Source of the DNA: Hydractinia symbiolongicarpus
Taxonomy: Eukaryota; Cnidaria; Hydrozoa; Anthoathecata; Hydractiniidae
DNA: 64,000 nt
NCBI RefSeq assembly: GCF_029227915.1
Contig: NC_079875.1
Coordinates: 29,636,001-29,700,000, forward strand
Direction of reading: 5' to 3'
The notes beneath the pieces were generated by a model. It did no database searches. It saw nothing but the letters and a program-made list of their open reading frames with translations, and was not told the DNA's origin. This document shows positions 9,906-22,302 of this stretch, one piece after another (positions within the stretch are counted from its first letter, which is position 1; each line of letters starts with the position of its first letter). Position numbers and translations under genes: made by a program.

Positions 9906-12900
9906 CCTAAAAAAGTTTTTTAAAATTAGTATAAAAAGCACATGTGAAAAGCTACAGCCAGAGTCACAAGCTCTGGCGCACAGAAAGGTTTTACTTTTTT
10001 GACATATACATTTTTTTTATTTGTGTTCCTTCTGTAACCAGTTCGTTTATGTTGTTAGCTCTGTCTTGTGTCGTATTGTTTGGTGTGAAGGATTGTTTTT
10101 CTCTTTAAGATTTTCTCAGAGAATAGTTATAGGTTTAAGTTGGACAATACTCATGCTTGTAATAAGCAAGAAAGTGTATTCAGAACCTTTTTCTGGGAGC
10201 CTAATTCCAATTTATTTACATCCACCGTCCCTGTAGACAAGATACTTCAGTCCAGCTTGCTGTATTGTAAACCTTTTTTATTTCACGCATACGTATCATT
10301 ACTGTTATTTGCCTAATCAGGTTCTGATAATACTGTTATCAATGAGGGCCCCATGAAAAGTGTCTAGTGCATTTAAAGCTCCCATTAGAGCTACGTAAGG
10401 CATGCAAGTATGTTGTTGCAAAAATATTTTGGGAGTGTGATTAATATTTAAGAAACATTTCGGTGCAAAAATTGATTACTTGGCTACAACTTGTTGTTCG
10501 ATTTTTTCACCAGCTACTTAAAAACTCCAGTCTCGCGTCCTAATGTTACAACTCCCACATAGTGGTTTAGAGCATTTTTGTTTTAAGACGCACGACGCAG
10601 AGCCCCTCGAAAATAAATTTGTGACACTGATTTTTCGTTTTATTTAGATCATGTTTTGTAAGATTACCTAAAGCATAAGTTTTATTGTGATGTTCGTTTC
10701 ATTTTAAAAAATATACATTGTCTTCTCTTGCTAACTGTCAATCTTCTTTTTTTTAACAATTTCGAACGTTAAACAATAATGTGAAACATGAGAGTTAATT
10801 GTCCAGTTCAATATTTTAGTTCTGACTGTTACCAAGATTGCACAGAATTAGGATCGATCTCAATTTTCCAAACCACTGTCTTGTTCCTCTGGGTCATTTT
10901 CATTGTCAGAATCTAATACAACATTGTCCTAAGGTACTGTTAAGATTGAAAGATAAAGACAGCTCCCAATAACAAATACTTTCGCATCAAATAATCATTT
11001 GCAGCTATCTGCAGCTCTTCAAAAAAATTTTTTTGTTTTTACCAATAAACTATCTTTCCTGTAATGTAGAAATACTGTAAATGCAAACGCTTGTGTTGAC
11101 TGTAGGTTATAAAGGTGTTATATCATGAGCTATGGAAATGAGAAAAATGATGGGATATTTTATCTCCTCTACCTATAAATCAGCACACAACAGTAAGATT
11201 TAAAATACATCAATTCCTATGAACCACATCAGATTCATTACAAACTACGGCACCACGTAACCACTAAACTACAGCGCCACATTAATGTATATAGATATTC
11301 TATCAATGTGTTGGTTTAATTTTCTTACTCAAGTTGTGTTTGGTGAGGCCCAGGAAGATCCACAATAACAAGTGTGGGAATTTATAAAAGAACAAAGAGA
11401 GCTTAAAGTATTAAGAGGGAGCATATATCCTATCTTTCTAATAATATCTGTTCCCTGCTAAACTTTTCTTATAACAGTGTGTAGATGTTCCTTCCAATTA
11501 AATTTATTACCAAGAATAACTCTCAAATATTTTGTTAATTTGACTCTCAATAAACACCACTGGCATTGCGACGACTAATGAGTCACAAAAGTACAGGACT
11601 GAAAGAGTGACTTTTTAATGACCTCTTTGACTTTAGGATGGAGTAGACAATAACAGAACATCAATCATGAACACTGTATAAAATATGCCGTGCATTTTGT
11701 TTACTTTGATTCCATTCATTCTGTTGATCAAAATTAATATTTAGTTAGAATGGAAATGGTCAATGCTAATTTAGTGACAAATGTGCCAATCAAAACACAA
11801 AGAAGCTTTATGCGTGTGCAGTCAAAAATGCAGATTTAGTAGCATAAGTCAGCCGCCTGAAGGCAGTCACCCCAGGTTGGTCCAAAATCTCGGTGGTTTT
11901 AGTCGTGTATTGTTTAAAGAGCTATTTAAATGTGGTAAAATTTGACTATCCAGTCATCAAATAGTTTTGATTTCAGTGTTTCTTCAGAAAAAACACCTCT
12001 TATCCTAACGTAATACACCATTCTTGGTGCAATACTGTCCATTGTAATTTACGGCCACATTCTTTTCTGTTTCACCACTGAATGCAAATACCCAGTATTT
12101 ATTTCCTCACACAATGATCATCGGGCCAGAAAACAACACCAGTCCTTCCGTCCCACTGACCATCAACCGGCACAAACTAAAATTAAGAACTAATTAAAAA
12201 CTCTTGCATTAAAAGTATACAAGGAAAATCCGGCTGCTTTAACACGATAACCATGTTTTCTTTCTTGTATTTGCCCACATCAACGATTTCCTGTTGACTG
12301 AGATATATTAACGGCGTAGGGACGTTGCACATTCGTAGTACATTATATTTACTGTCAACACACGCGCACGTAGAAATTTTTGATAATTTTTTCATTCTGC
12401 AATAATTTTAATAATGCAATAAAATAATAATAATTTTGTCTCCTTGTAGCAATTGGCATTGGTCACAAAATGTCCAAGGTTTAAACATGATTTCCGGAAA
12501 ATGTCATTTTGCGAAGTTCCAACCACTCTTTTCTATTTGAATCTTCTTCACTTTTTGCTTCTGCTCTTTCATTTATCTAAACTGACATATATAAAATGCA
12601 GTCAGCTATGGCATAAGGCAGTATTACTATTTAGTACAAAAAATAGCAATATGCCTTTTTATCGTGAAGTAGCAGACCACAGCTTCTTTTCGACTATGTA
12701 TGAGAAGTTAATGCGTTCACCGTTTTCAAAAGTTGATTAAGTTATTAAAAATGGCCCGAAAAATGTATAAGTTTATAATACAAGAAAAGAAAGATAGTAA
12801 ATTTGTGGACAAGTAATGAATAAGTTAATAAATGTCTCACTGAAGATCGTTTCCTTTTTGTGCATTCTCTTTCCATGATGTGCAATTTAATGTCTTTCAA

Positions 12901-13050
12901 TTAAAAAGGAATTTAAAATTGTACAGGAGTATTTTCCACTTTCCGAAGCGCTACATTATTTCCGTCGTTAAATTTTGTGTCCTTAGTTCTGAAAATAGTA
13001 TAAGAATTAGAAAATATTATTTAAGGTACAGACTTTTAGCACAGTAATTA
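9906..13050. other. Long stretch without a convincing gene
   Basis: AT-rich DNA. A minus-strand frame at 12,183-12,395 (PTPLIYLSQQEIVDVGKY) and the sequence below it down to about 12,000 have some coding character, with VPVDGQWDGRTGVVFWPDD in one frame. I cannot assign it. Everything else looks non-coding. Confidence 0.4.
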
Positions 13051-13375
13051 TTATTCCAGTAAATGTTTACAAAATCTATGTATGTACGATGTGTATGCAA
13101 TGTAAACAATATAACATGTCGCCAATCCGATTACTTCTTCTTCGTTCTTTTTCTTTGACTCTTCTTCCGGCTGTTTAACTGCTGCAACTCTGTGCTCCTC
13201 GTCTTTGTCATTAAGCATGGCCAATAAAAACTTTTTTGTTGCGGAGGAAGATGAAGCAGACGTGCTTGGTGACTTGTCAATGCACAAATCATAATTATTC
13301 TTCAAGGTTGTTTCCTGCTCCACCCCGCTCCGCAACAAAGGGTAAATTGCTATGGACGAATCGAGCGCATTTTAG
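13051..13375 (-). CDS. Unrecognised open frame with Ser-rich and Lys/Glu-rich segments
   Basis: The minus frame runs from about 13,375 with no ATG in its first part. It reads SSIAIYPLLRSGVEQETTL, then a Ser-rich stretch and an acidic/basic EEESKKKNEEE tail, and ends in hydrophobic residues that may be read-through. It could be a 3' exon whose start lies upstream. It lies about 240 bp downstream of the unknown-family copy on the same strand, but there is no evidence that they form one gene. Confidence 0.3.
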
Positions 13376-13580
13376 GTGAAGTGCTGTGGAGAACAGCGCT
13401 GCACCAGTCTTCAGCGCAAGATCTAAGTACTTATCGAATATCTAAATATGAAAAGAGAATTATAGCACATTGTGACTTTAGTGCATTGTTTTAGTGAATA
13501 AGTGTTTGAAATGAGTTACTTCTTCACCCTTTTCGGGCAGCGCAGCCCCTGTTACCGCCAAAGTAACTTTTCAATTTTGA

Positions 13581-13919
13581 CTATGACGGTTTGTTTCCTT
13601 CACATTCTCTATGAAATGGTTGCAACGATTCTTTGACTTTAGATATGCGCCCTTTCACAATGTTATTTAACTTTTTATCCGCCAGCAACGGCAAGTTTTC
13701 ATCAATCATCTCAGAGTTTGTTTCAACAGTTTCGACAAATTCTGACAACGCTACGTTAGGACGATTTAGCCATTCGCATGTGAAGGACCTTAATTTTTTG
13801 CGAAAATCACCATCAGAACCCGTTTCTTCTTTCGTTGCAGGACCATAACCGCGTATAAAATCTTTCGCTAACTGGTTCAAGAAGTTCACAGCTGTTTTAG
13901 AGGTTTTTTTATTAGACAT
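13581..13919 (-). CDS. Unknown protein family, short paralogue (112 aa)
   Basis: Starts MSNKKTSK and includes CEWLNRPNVALSEF. The gene at 22,303-23,290 starts MSSKKSS and includes CEFLCRPSVALSE, with similar spacing, so the two are paralogues. This copy ends after 112 residues, where the other continues to 246. It covers only the N-terminal part, in a single exon, and lacks the conserved LGACPYSL and NMLQCIPE blocks. It may be a truncated pseudogene or a short family member. No known domain is recognised. Confidence 0.5.
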   Translation of the reverse strand: MSNKKTSKTAVNFLNQLAKDFIRGYGPATKEETGSDGDFRKKLRSFTCEWLNRPNVALSEFVETVETNSEMIDENLPLLADKKLNNIVKGRISKVKESLQPFHRECEGNKPS

Positions 13920-14339
13920 TTCTAAATAAGGGAAAACATACCGATAACTATAAGAAAAAAATAATCATTTTACGTAAAAAAATATTGAAGAATAAAGCGT
14001 AACAATAAAACACTCACCGATGTGCAATATGAAGCACTGTCAGATTTGGCGGCTAAATGTAGAATGCAAATGCAGTTGCTCCCATCAGTATTCATACCTT
14101 TTTTTCCATAACAAATATAATGACATTTGACCCCAAGAATTATTAGCCAAATCCCATTGGTTGAACGTCTATCTCACCACTTTGCAACGCTCATTAATAT
14201 TTTTTGCGTTGTGTAATTGGCTGAGATTGCAACATTCCATTTTATTCCATCCAATGAATGATTTTTTCAACATTAATATGATTGGATAAAAATAATCACA
14301 CCTTTTTACTGTAGTTCAATATGTCCGAAATTGTTGCAG
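13920..14339. other. No gene seen
   Basis: Short AT-rich spacer between the unknown-family copy and the LINE remnant. Nothing recognised. Confidence 0.4.
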
Positions 14340-16310
14340 GTGCAACCCCTGTGTAAAGATTAAATGGGAATCCTCTTTACGTCAAATCTCATACACAAGC
14401 TGATTTTTATGGCTCTCAGACGCTATGGTGTACCAGAATCCTGGATAGGGCTCATACAGCTATACTACGACAGCCTGTGGAATAAGTCTTTTTCGGTTTC
14501 TGCTCCATCCAGTTGGCATCAACACTGTAGGGGGATTTTTATCGGCTGTACACTTTCCATTATACTATTTCTTGCAGCTATAAACGTTATTATTGAATAT
14601 GTGTTTGTTACTCCAACCCTTATTGATACTGAAGGTAATAAAACAAAATCCCAGACCAACCCTCAATAAAAGCTTTTATGGATGATATATTCTTATTGTC
14701 CACGTCAATTCCAAGTACTCAAAATTTATTAAACAGGTGTACAACAGCTCTTGATTGGGTAGGCATGTCGTTTAGGCCTTCTAAATCACACAGCATTGTT
14801 ATTGATAAGGGAAAAGTCGTCCAAAGTTCACCGTTTACAGTTGGCAGCGAAAAAATTCCATCCATTCATTCTAATCCAATTAGGTTTTTAGGCAGAACAA
14901 TAAACTCATCATTGTCTGATTTTGCTGCAATCCAAGAATTTCTAAATGGTGCCGAAGACAAACTTATAGCTATAGACAGGTGCTTTCATAAAGGGGTCCA
15001 TAAGGTTTGGTTTTTACACCATCTGTTAATTCCCAGAATCCGCTGGCCATTATTAATCTATGAAGTTTCTCTATCTACTATCACAAAACTAGAGCAAAGA
15101 TTTTCTGTTTTCATTAGGAAATGGTTAAAACTACATCATTCGATTTCCAACATTTCCTTATATTCCTCGACATCGCCTTGTCCTCTTCCCCTGAAAAGTC
15201 TTGCATCTGTTGTCAAATCTGCCAAAATCAGTGGACATCTGTTACTAAGAGATTCTGTCGACCCTTGTGTGTCTAAGTGCGTACCAGAAGCTGGAAATTG
15301 GAAAGTTAGTGAGGCAGTTCTTTCGGCGGATAGTCAACTCTATTTCAAAAGGATTTTAGATTTGCATCAGACTGGTCGAGCTGGCTTAGGGCTCTTAGAC
15401 CACAAAAATATACCACCAAAAGACACTTATCCTTACCGAAAGCTTGTTTCCAATATTATTGAAGAAAATGAAGAAGATATTTACCATGCCAGAGCTGTAC
15501 AGTTGCATTTGCAAGGCAAATGGACAAAATGGTGCTCTTATGTGAAAAATGATTTATCTTGGAGAACAATTCTTTCACTGCCACAATGTCTAACTTCCTT
15601 TTGTATAGGAGCAACCTACGACACCCTTCCCTCTCCAACCAATCTTGTGAGATGGGGAATTGAGAAAGACAAAAGTTGCATTCTGTGCAAGAAACCATCC
15701 TCAAATGTCTCTCACATATTCGGTGCCTGTAGGACCTCTCTTTCGCAGGGTAGATACACATACCGGCATGACTCGGTTTTAACAGTTTTGGTTAAGGTAT
15801 TAAAAGAGTTTTTGGTATCATATGAACCTCTTACGGTTTCCAAGTGCAACAAAATTAATTTCATTCCGGCCGGTCAATCACCATCTAAGAAGAGGCATAC
15901 AAAGTGTCCAGGCCTTCTTCACCTTGCTTCCGATTGAAAAATACTGTCAGATTTAGATTCCGTTTTAGTTGTTCAACCATACATTGCAATAACGCAACTA
16001 CGCCCAGACGTGTTATTAATATCCAGTTTTTCCAAAACTGTAATTATGGTAGAACTGACTTGTCCATGGGAAGAGAACACGGAATATTGGCACAAACGAA
16101 ATCTTAAAAAATATTCTTCACTTTGTTATGCTATGAAAAACAATGGATGGATCGTGCTGGATCGTGCATTTCTTTGCCATTGAGGTGGGTGCAAAGGGTT
16201 TCTGTTCAGAATCAGTAAGGACATGTTTTCGTCGCTTTGGTTTCCCTAACAAGCCTTTACGTTCCCTATTAAAATTCCTAACTTTTTTCTCCATGAGTGC
16301 CTCTTTTTAC
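14340..16310 (+). pseudogene. LINE remnant: reverse transcriptase with restriction-like endonuclease
   Basis: The first frame (14,364-14,669) carries the RT fingers/palm: ALRRYGVPESWIGLI and GCTLSIILF. After a frame change, 14,678 onward gives FMDDIFLLS (the catalytic (A/Y)xDD box) and the thumb (SFRPSKSHSI). A long C-terminal region follows, with CILCKKPSSNVSHIFGAC, a CCHC-type zinc site, and GRYTYRHDSVL. Past the TGA at 15,935 the same frame continues with IAITQLRPDVLL...VIMVELTCP. This is the PD-(D/E)xK-like endonuclease of R2/NeSL-type LINEs, and it is followed by a frameshift near 16,165 (EVGAKGFCSESV). The N-terminal half is missing and there are at least three breaks. The endonuclease class is inferred from the PD...ELT pattern. 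Confidence 0.75.
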
Positions 16311-16388
16311 ATCTAGATGTTTCTAAATTCTACCACTTGGGTTGAGCCTTAAAAGGCCCCAATCATTCCTGAAGTTTCTGTCACAAAT

Positions 16389-17392
16389 ATGGAATGTAAG
16401 AAGTCAAAAGACCCTGAGAAATCTTCCGCAAGTCACACAAAATCGTGTAAAATCAAAAAACCCGAAAAACTTGCTACAAGGTCTTCCAAAACAACAGTCG
16501 CATTGCCATCTAACCCTGATTTTAGGAATAGCGGTCTAAAAAACTTGGGAAACACATGTTATGCCAACTCAATCTTACAATGTTTTTATAACCTTCCAAA
16601 GGTTAAAGAAGCCATTTCTGTCAGCAAAACAACCTCAAAGTTAGGCGAAGCATTTGTAGGTGTTCTTCAAAGTTTGGCTATTTCCAGAAGTCCAGTTGAT
16701 CCCTCCCATTTTTTGAGTGCTATGAAACATCATATCTCAGCTGCGAAGGGAAGTGCATTTAATATCTTTGCTCAGCACGACGTCCCCGAGGTTCTTGAAT
16801 ATCTCCTACCTGGTCTGTCATTAGAATTTCCATTTCTTGGAAGTCTTTTTAGTATTGGCATCAAGACATCTACCACTTGCAATTCATGTCATATTACCAG
16901 CTCCTCAAAAGTTATAGCACCATGCATCCAAATTTCTCTGCACCCTACGTTACAATCTTCCTTAGATAATTTCTTTGAAAGCGAGGAGTTGTCAGACACC
17001 AATGCCTACTTCTGCCATGTTTGCAACGCTCATCAAACTACTCTAGTTGAAAAAGAGGTAGTGTCGTGCGGTTCTCATATCATTTTACCGCTAAAACGTT
17101 TTGCCAGTGCCAACGGCCTTGTGTCAAAATTGCCTTTCGTATTACTGCTTACCCTGGTACCCTTTCCATACCTTTTACCGTAGATGGAGAAGTGAAATTT
17201 CCTAAAAATTTTCAATTAAGGGCTATTATCAACCATTGCGGCAACTTAAATAATGGTCACTACACAACCATAGCCTTCGATCAAATGGTTCACAGGTGGA
17301 TACATTGCAACGATAGAGCAGTAATTTTCTGTGATGACCGCCTTATTAACAGTCACGAGTCATATATTTTCTTTTTAGAAGAGCTGAGATAA
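16389..17392 (+). pseudogene. Ubiquitin-specific-protease-like gene (peptidase C19), copy C, one frameshift
   Basis: From the ATG at 16,389 a Lys-rich leader of about 45 residues precedes LKNLGNTCYANSILQCF, the USP cysteine box (Cys57). QHDVPEVLEYLL follows, then two cysteine pairs (CNSCH, CHVCN) typical of the USP zinc-binding finger. The frame changes near 17,125, where an A-run is one base shorter than in copy A. The second frame (17,066-17,392) continues through VKFPKNFQLRAIINH to the His box NNGHYTTIAF and WIHCNDRAV, the usual third-residue region. The family removes ubiquitin from proteins. Here the catalytic Cys and His lie in different frames, so the copy is either dead or has a sequencing error. 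It is short for a USP catalytic domain. It begins about 80 bp after the LINE remnant. Confidence 0.8.
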
Positions 17393-17885
17393 GAATATTT
17401 TAACCAGAATGAGTCAGCAAGGGGGCTTGACTACACTAAGTCTTGTCTTTGGAGAGTGACGACTCCACTTATTGCCCCAGTCAAAAATAAAACAAAATCA
17501 AATAAAAATTAAGTTAGCAAGGGGTTTGATCACACATGATTTTGTCTTTGGAGAGTAAGAATAGAACGGTTGAACAGAAAGTGGTCAAAGTTTATTTAGG
17601 AAGATAGGGATGTCTAGTTTCTACTGATGACCGTCCGTGGACCTCTTCGAGGTGACCCAGCTAGACATCCAAGGTACTTAGATTCAGAAATATGGGTCGA
17701 AACCTACCTGCCCTTGGTTTAAGTTCTCTTCATCTTTTTAAATGTGTTGTGTCCTTTTAAATTTTTTACATATTTTTTAATTAATTCCTTGTAAAAAGGG
17801 AGAATTGTGTTTTTAGAGGCATTTTCTCTAGAGGAGTACAACCTCTAGCTTATTTCCAAAGACCTAACAGGTTGAGTTCATCCAA
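17393..17885 (+). repeat. 3' tail of the USP-like repeat (copy C)
   Basis: Contains an internal direct repeat (TTTGGAGAGT at 17,450 and 17,548 with similar flanks). It also has the blocks shared with 5,480-5,830: AGCTAGACATCC, GTCGAAACC and the terminal CCTCTAG...CCTAACAGG. It marks the 3' extent of the duplicated unit. Confidence 0.65.
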
Positions 17886-19009
17886 AATGTTGTTAGAAAT
17901 AAATCCTGGCATAGTACGCCACCCTACATTTTTAATGTTAAAAAATACTGTCATACAAAGTAGTTAGCAATTAAAAAGTCCTGTTTGGGATAGGAGAGCG
18001 TGATATAAAAAACATAATGACCATTTCAAAAAAAAAGTATGTGAAACAACTTCTTTAGAAGACAACTCTGTTAATGCTGGTAAAAATATAATGGTACGCC
18101 ACGCTCCATTTATATTTAAAAAAAGAAATTGTGCGCAAAGTAAATGACAATATGACATGTCAATGAAAACTTCCTAAGTCATTCAAAAATTGACAGGTGC
18201 ACTAAAAAGAATAGAAAAAAGAAATTACAGCTTAAAGGAGATGACGATGGTAACCACTCTACTATTCTAATCACACAGATACCTTCACAATGATCGTGTA
18301 GTAATAAGTCATGATGAAGCCTCTCTAAAAATTAAGTAAGTTCGCATTGTTCGTCGTATCATGGTTACCCTGCACATTTTGTTTGTATTGTGACTGCTTT
18401 TCCATTTAGAAGGAGCCAGAATTGACATGGGAAAATTTTAAAGAGAGTGTGTTATTGTTGAAGGATAAGGGTGGCTACGCTTACCGCGAGAACTTTGAGT
18501 TGTGGCGTGCTGCTGGGGCGGGGAAGGCCTTTTCACCCAGGAGGACGCCATAAATGCCCAGAAGCGTAGGCACCCATATTCTTCGGCAAGTCAAGCCACA
18601 AAAAACATTGAAATTTGTGAAAAAAAGAAAACAACAGAGTACGTAGTATTTTTGTCCAGTTTTTTCCCAGACTTGCAAGTAATAAAGAATGAACTAATAA
18701 ATACGGATTTAATAATAAAACATGCTTTGAAAACAACGGATTTATTTCGAGAAAAGAAATGTGTTCACATTACTTAAAGTTCTTTCACTTATTGTAGAAC
18801 AAACTTACAAGCACCAAAAAGAAGAGAAAAGAAAAATAATTTAAATGTATATTGTAAATAAATAAACAAAAAATTGCGAAACAATGAGTTTTTTATATTA
18901 AAGTGTACTTAATATTACATGACATGTTGCACTTCGTATTTCATTTTTTATTATTACTACCTTTGCACCTTTTTCTGCTTGTCGTATCATTTGTTTTAGA
19001 AAACATGCA
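17886..19009. other. No firm gene; diverged direct repeat
   Basis: About 17,905-17,985 and 18,090-18,165 are diverged direct repeats (TGGTACGCCAC...). Near 18,411-18,535 a plus frame reads ELTWENFKESVLLLKDKGGYAYRENFELW in pieces. It may be an exon remnant of the Helitron-like sequence that follows, but I cannot show a connection. Confidence 0.35.
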
Positions 19010-19985
19010 AGACTGCAACTATTTCTGGAAAAATTGAAAAACATTTATTCTTGTGCCAGATAAAAATGTAAGTACTTCGTTGACAGTTAAATTGTAGTTT
19101 TATAATTTCTTGTCTTTAGTATGAAGACAGAGATCAAAATATAAAAATGGTAGAGGACAGAAAGGTTTGGTACAATAATATCAATGCCACTTCCAAATCT
19201 TTTCACGCTTCACAAAATGTAACTGATTTAACCAAATGGATAAAATTCAAATCAGAAACATAATGTAGCGAGTGTTCATTATTTATTAACAATAAACTTC
19301 TTCATACTTACAGCAAAGGCGCACTGAAAACGTTTACCACATGTATCTGCAATAAGGATGTTTATGAAATTCCTCAAATTAGGTATGTTCCGAAGGAATT
19401 ACTTGGAATGACATATGAACAGCAGAGTATATTACGCATTTTTGATATTGACATTGGAAAATATAAAAGAAAGCAGCATGGATACAGAGTAAAAACACGT
19501 GGCTTTTCATAAAAAAACAATTGGATACGACTCTTACTACATGTGAATTAATTTTTGATAAAAATGATGTAAAATAAATATTTTTAAAATATATCAATTT
19601 TTTACAGGTTTTATTATGACTTGATCTTAAATGGAAAAAAGATGGGAAGTATTTTCTTTAAGGAGAATAGAGTGTGCACTATGGCCAATCATGTACTACA
19701 CAAAGTCACTGTGTGATAGCACAATTGATGGTGGTTCATTTATTTTACATAAAACAAAACTATATTCTCTAAATTGACCATACTAATTAATGATTTTTCT
19801 AAGGTGCAATAGCCAGTGGCAGAAATATGGGTACAATGCCAAAAGAATCTCTCAGTACTAAATGGTTCTCACCGCAATACTGGCAATGGAAACATGCATT
19901 TCTTATTGATACTGTCAGTCAATTTGGATATCCTGATATGTTCATTACAATATCTCCATCAGATCATGGAGTGGAAATTTGATCT
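19010..19985 (+). pseudogene. Helitron-like N-terminal domain remnant (tentative)
   Basis: One plus frame near 19,268 gives CSECSLFI...CICNKDVYEIPQIRYVPKELLGMTYEQQSILRIF, and ends in GKYKRKQHGY and a stop. A second block at 19,804-19,980 reads NMGTMPKESLSTKWFSPQYW then FGYPDMFITISPSD. Paired cysteines followed by IP...P.EL..LT..EQ, and later an (F/Y)GYP..F.T.SP string, recall the region before and within the helitron_like_N domain of Helitron Rep/helicase proteins. Stops and an unreadable gap (19,510-19,800) separate the blocks. No Rep HUH motif or helicase is present. Confidence 0.45.
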
Positions 19986-22302
19986 GTAATGTTATCGGCT
20001 GCCTCACCTTTTTGTTTCAAATCATAAAATAAAATTTTTCAGGAATTGTTTTGCCAGAAGTCCAGTAAATGTTTCAGCGAAGTTACACATTAGTCACAGG
20101 GTAAGCAGTCGTAAGCTTTAGACAAATCCATAAGTATTGTCCACAGAAAAGAGCCTCAATTTTGTAATTCAGGTTTCCAAGCCTGTAATAATTTAACCCT
20201 ATTCGTGCTGGGGGATGACATCATCCCAAAAAATGCTGACGTCACGAAGTTTTTTCACCAAATATCTATAATAATAGCAGTCGTCTTTCTGTCTCTACGC
20301 AACATGGCGGAGCAAGTAGCGAGACCCGCCGAAAACCCCCGCGGTCCTGCAGCTTTATTTCGAATCCCTGGCAGACCCCGTTTTTTTACCGGCCTTGCTT
20401 TGCCGCTCACGCGTAATAAACCAATCACGAGGCTCCATTTTCACTAATGACCAATCCAAGTGCTTCGCGGCCTCAACATGTCGACGGGAGGCAACATGCT
20501 ACCCCTACGAAGGCCATTGTAGTTTGGAAGTGATGGTGTGAAGTTTGTAGGTGTCCTTTCAATCCTCCTTATTTCTTCTGGGTACTTCTTATCCTATAGG
20601 ATTATTTAGTTTGTTTTCATATGTTAAGGTGAATATTTCATCACGTTTTCTAGATACGTATAAATCTTAAACAAACCAATTTTAAGTTTTTGGCTAGCTA
20701 CAAAACGTAGATTTTGAGGAGCTAGCTATAGCTATCTTTATTTATTCCTATTCTCCTAAAGTTTTTATTCAGTTTGGTATATTGTTCTTTTTTTTTATGT
20801 TGAAGTTGGGTCTACCTAGCTACCTCCTTTTAGCTACCTCTGGCTAAAAAGAGAAAGTAGCCAAATGCAGTTTGGCCGCAAGTAAAAGTAGTCAAATGGA
20901 GTTTTGCTGCAACACCATTCTTAACAATTCTTATGCTAAGCTCAATGCAGTTGGCAGCGACCACTTTTATTACTGTTTTAAAAATTTAAACAGAACCGGG
21001 CTGATTTCTTTTAACTCCGAAGCGATAAGGACTTTTGGTAAATAATAGTACCCCTATGCTCATGTATAACACGAAGATTTTGAAGGCTAGCTAGCTAGAG
21101 CCTTACTTATTACTAATCTGTATGGTCTAAGAGCTTTTTATCCTACCCAACATTACTTTTTATGTTGAGGCTGTAGCCATTTAGCTAGCTCCTATCTTTG
21201 ACTAAAGAGTGAGAGCATAAAGATAAAAATGCAGTTTGGCTATAACAATATTCTTAAGCGATAATTCTTATGCTAAATGCAGTTAGCTAGGTAGCCAGCA
21301 TCTTTTATTATTTTCCTGAAACTTTTTCTGCAAATTAAATGGCTGAGCCCTTGTTTAAACCGAAGTTCCAATGAAGTTTTTTTTTTTGGAAAAGGGCACT
21401 TCTATACGCCTGTTGAACTCTGTTTGACTGTACTAAGCGGTTAGCCCAGTTTTAACCACGTTTTTTGTAAAACCTGAACTAATTTTTAAACTTTCTCAAA
21501 TATCACACCTGTACGGATGGGCAACACTGTTTACCTGAACTAACTGCTCAGCCCTGTGTTAGCAATGGACTTTTTCTTGTGTTTTAGCTAATTTAAACAG
21601 AGTCTGCGAGAAAGTTTTTTTCAAAAGTGCTTTATCCCTATACGTCTCTGCAGCACCGTTTAACTGTACTAAGCGCTCAACTCGGTGTCACGATTAATTT
21701 TTTAACTTTCACAAAAACTTATTCCGCAAAATAAAATAATATTTGCCATAACACGGAAACACGAAATTTTCAAAATGGGCGTCAATACCAAATGCGATAT
21801 ATTTCTGTCCACTTTGTTGAAATGGGTTAATTTAAAGGACGGGCGACCTCGTGGATTTTTCCAGGGGCTAACGACTAGTAGGTTTCCATTTATCGTTTGT
21901 TTTATAATACCAATTTGTAATAACAATGTTTTCTCAAGCAATTTTATTTATTTAAAAATTTCGGCTTTACATCTTTTCATAAAATGTTCCGCTTGACTTT
22001 TAATAAAACATTTGTTTTCTTATTAAGAAAGAATAAGTACTTTTTATTTTGTAATTAATTCTTTACTTCACACTAAATTTTACTCCAGAGTAAATTTAAG
22101 GGCGTGATTATATTTTCCCTAAATAATCATTTTTTATTTTCAAACATACTCAAGAGTAAATTTGAGCGTGCATATTAGTTTAAAGAACTGTATAAAAAAA
22201 GTTGAAAATAACAGAAATTTAGATTATGCAGTATAGTTACGTGTGCTGTGCTACAAGCGTCGTTGTTGGCAAAAAAAACATTTATTTTAATTTTCTTCAA
22301 AC
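19986..22302. repeat. Non-coding; diverged direct repeats rich in AGCTAGC
   Basis: Segments 20,690-21,030 and 21,080-21,360 align as diverged direct repeats. Both run from GATTTTGA(A)GG(A)GCTAGCT through ATGCAGTTTGGC and TTCTTATGCTAA to a run before AACCGA(A/G). A third, weaker echo follows. The stretch at 20,190-20,480 is GC-richer, with a GGGATGACATCATCCC palindrome. No coding frame is convincing. Confidence 0.45.
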
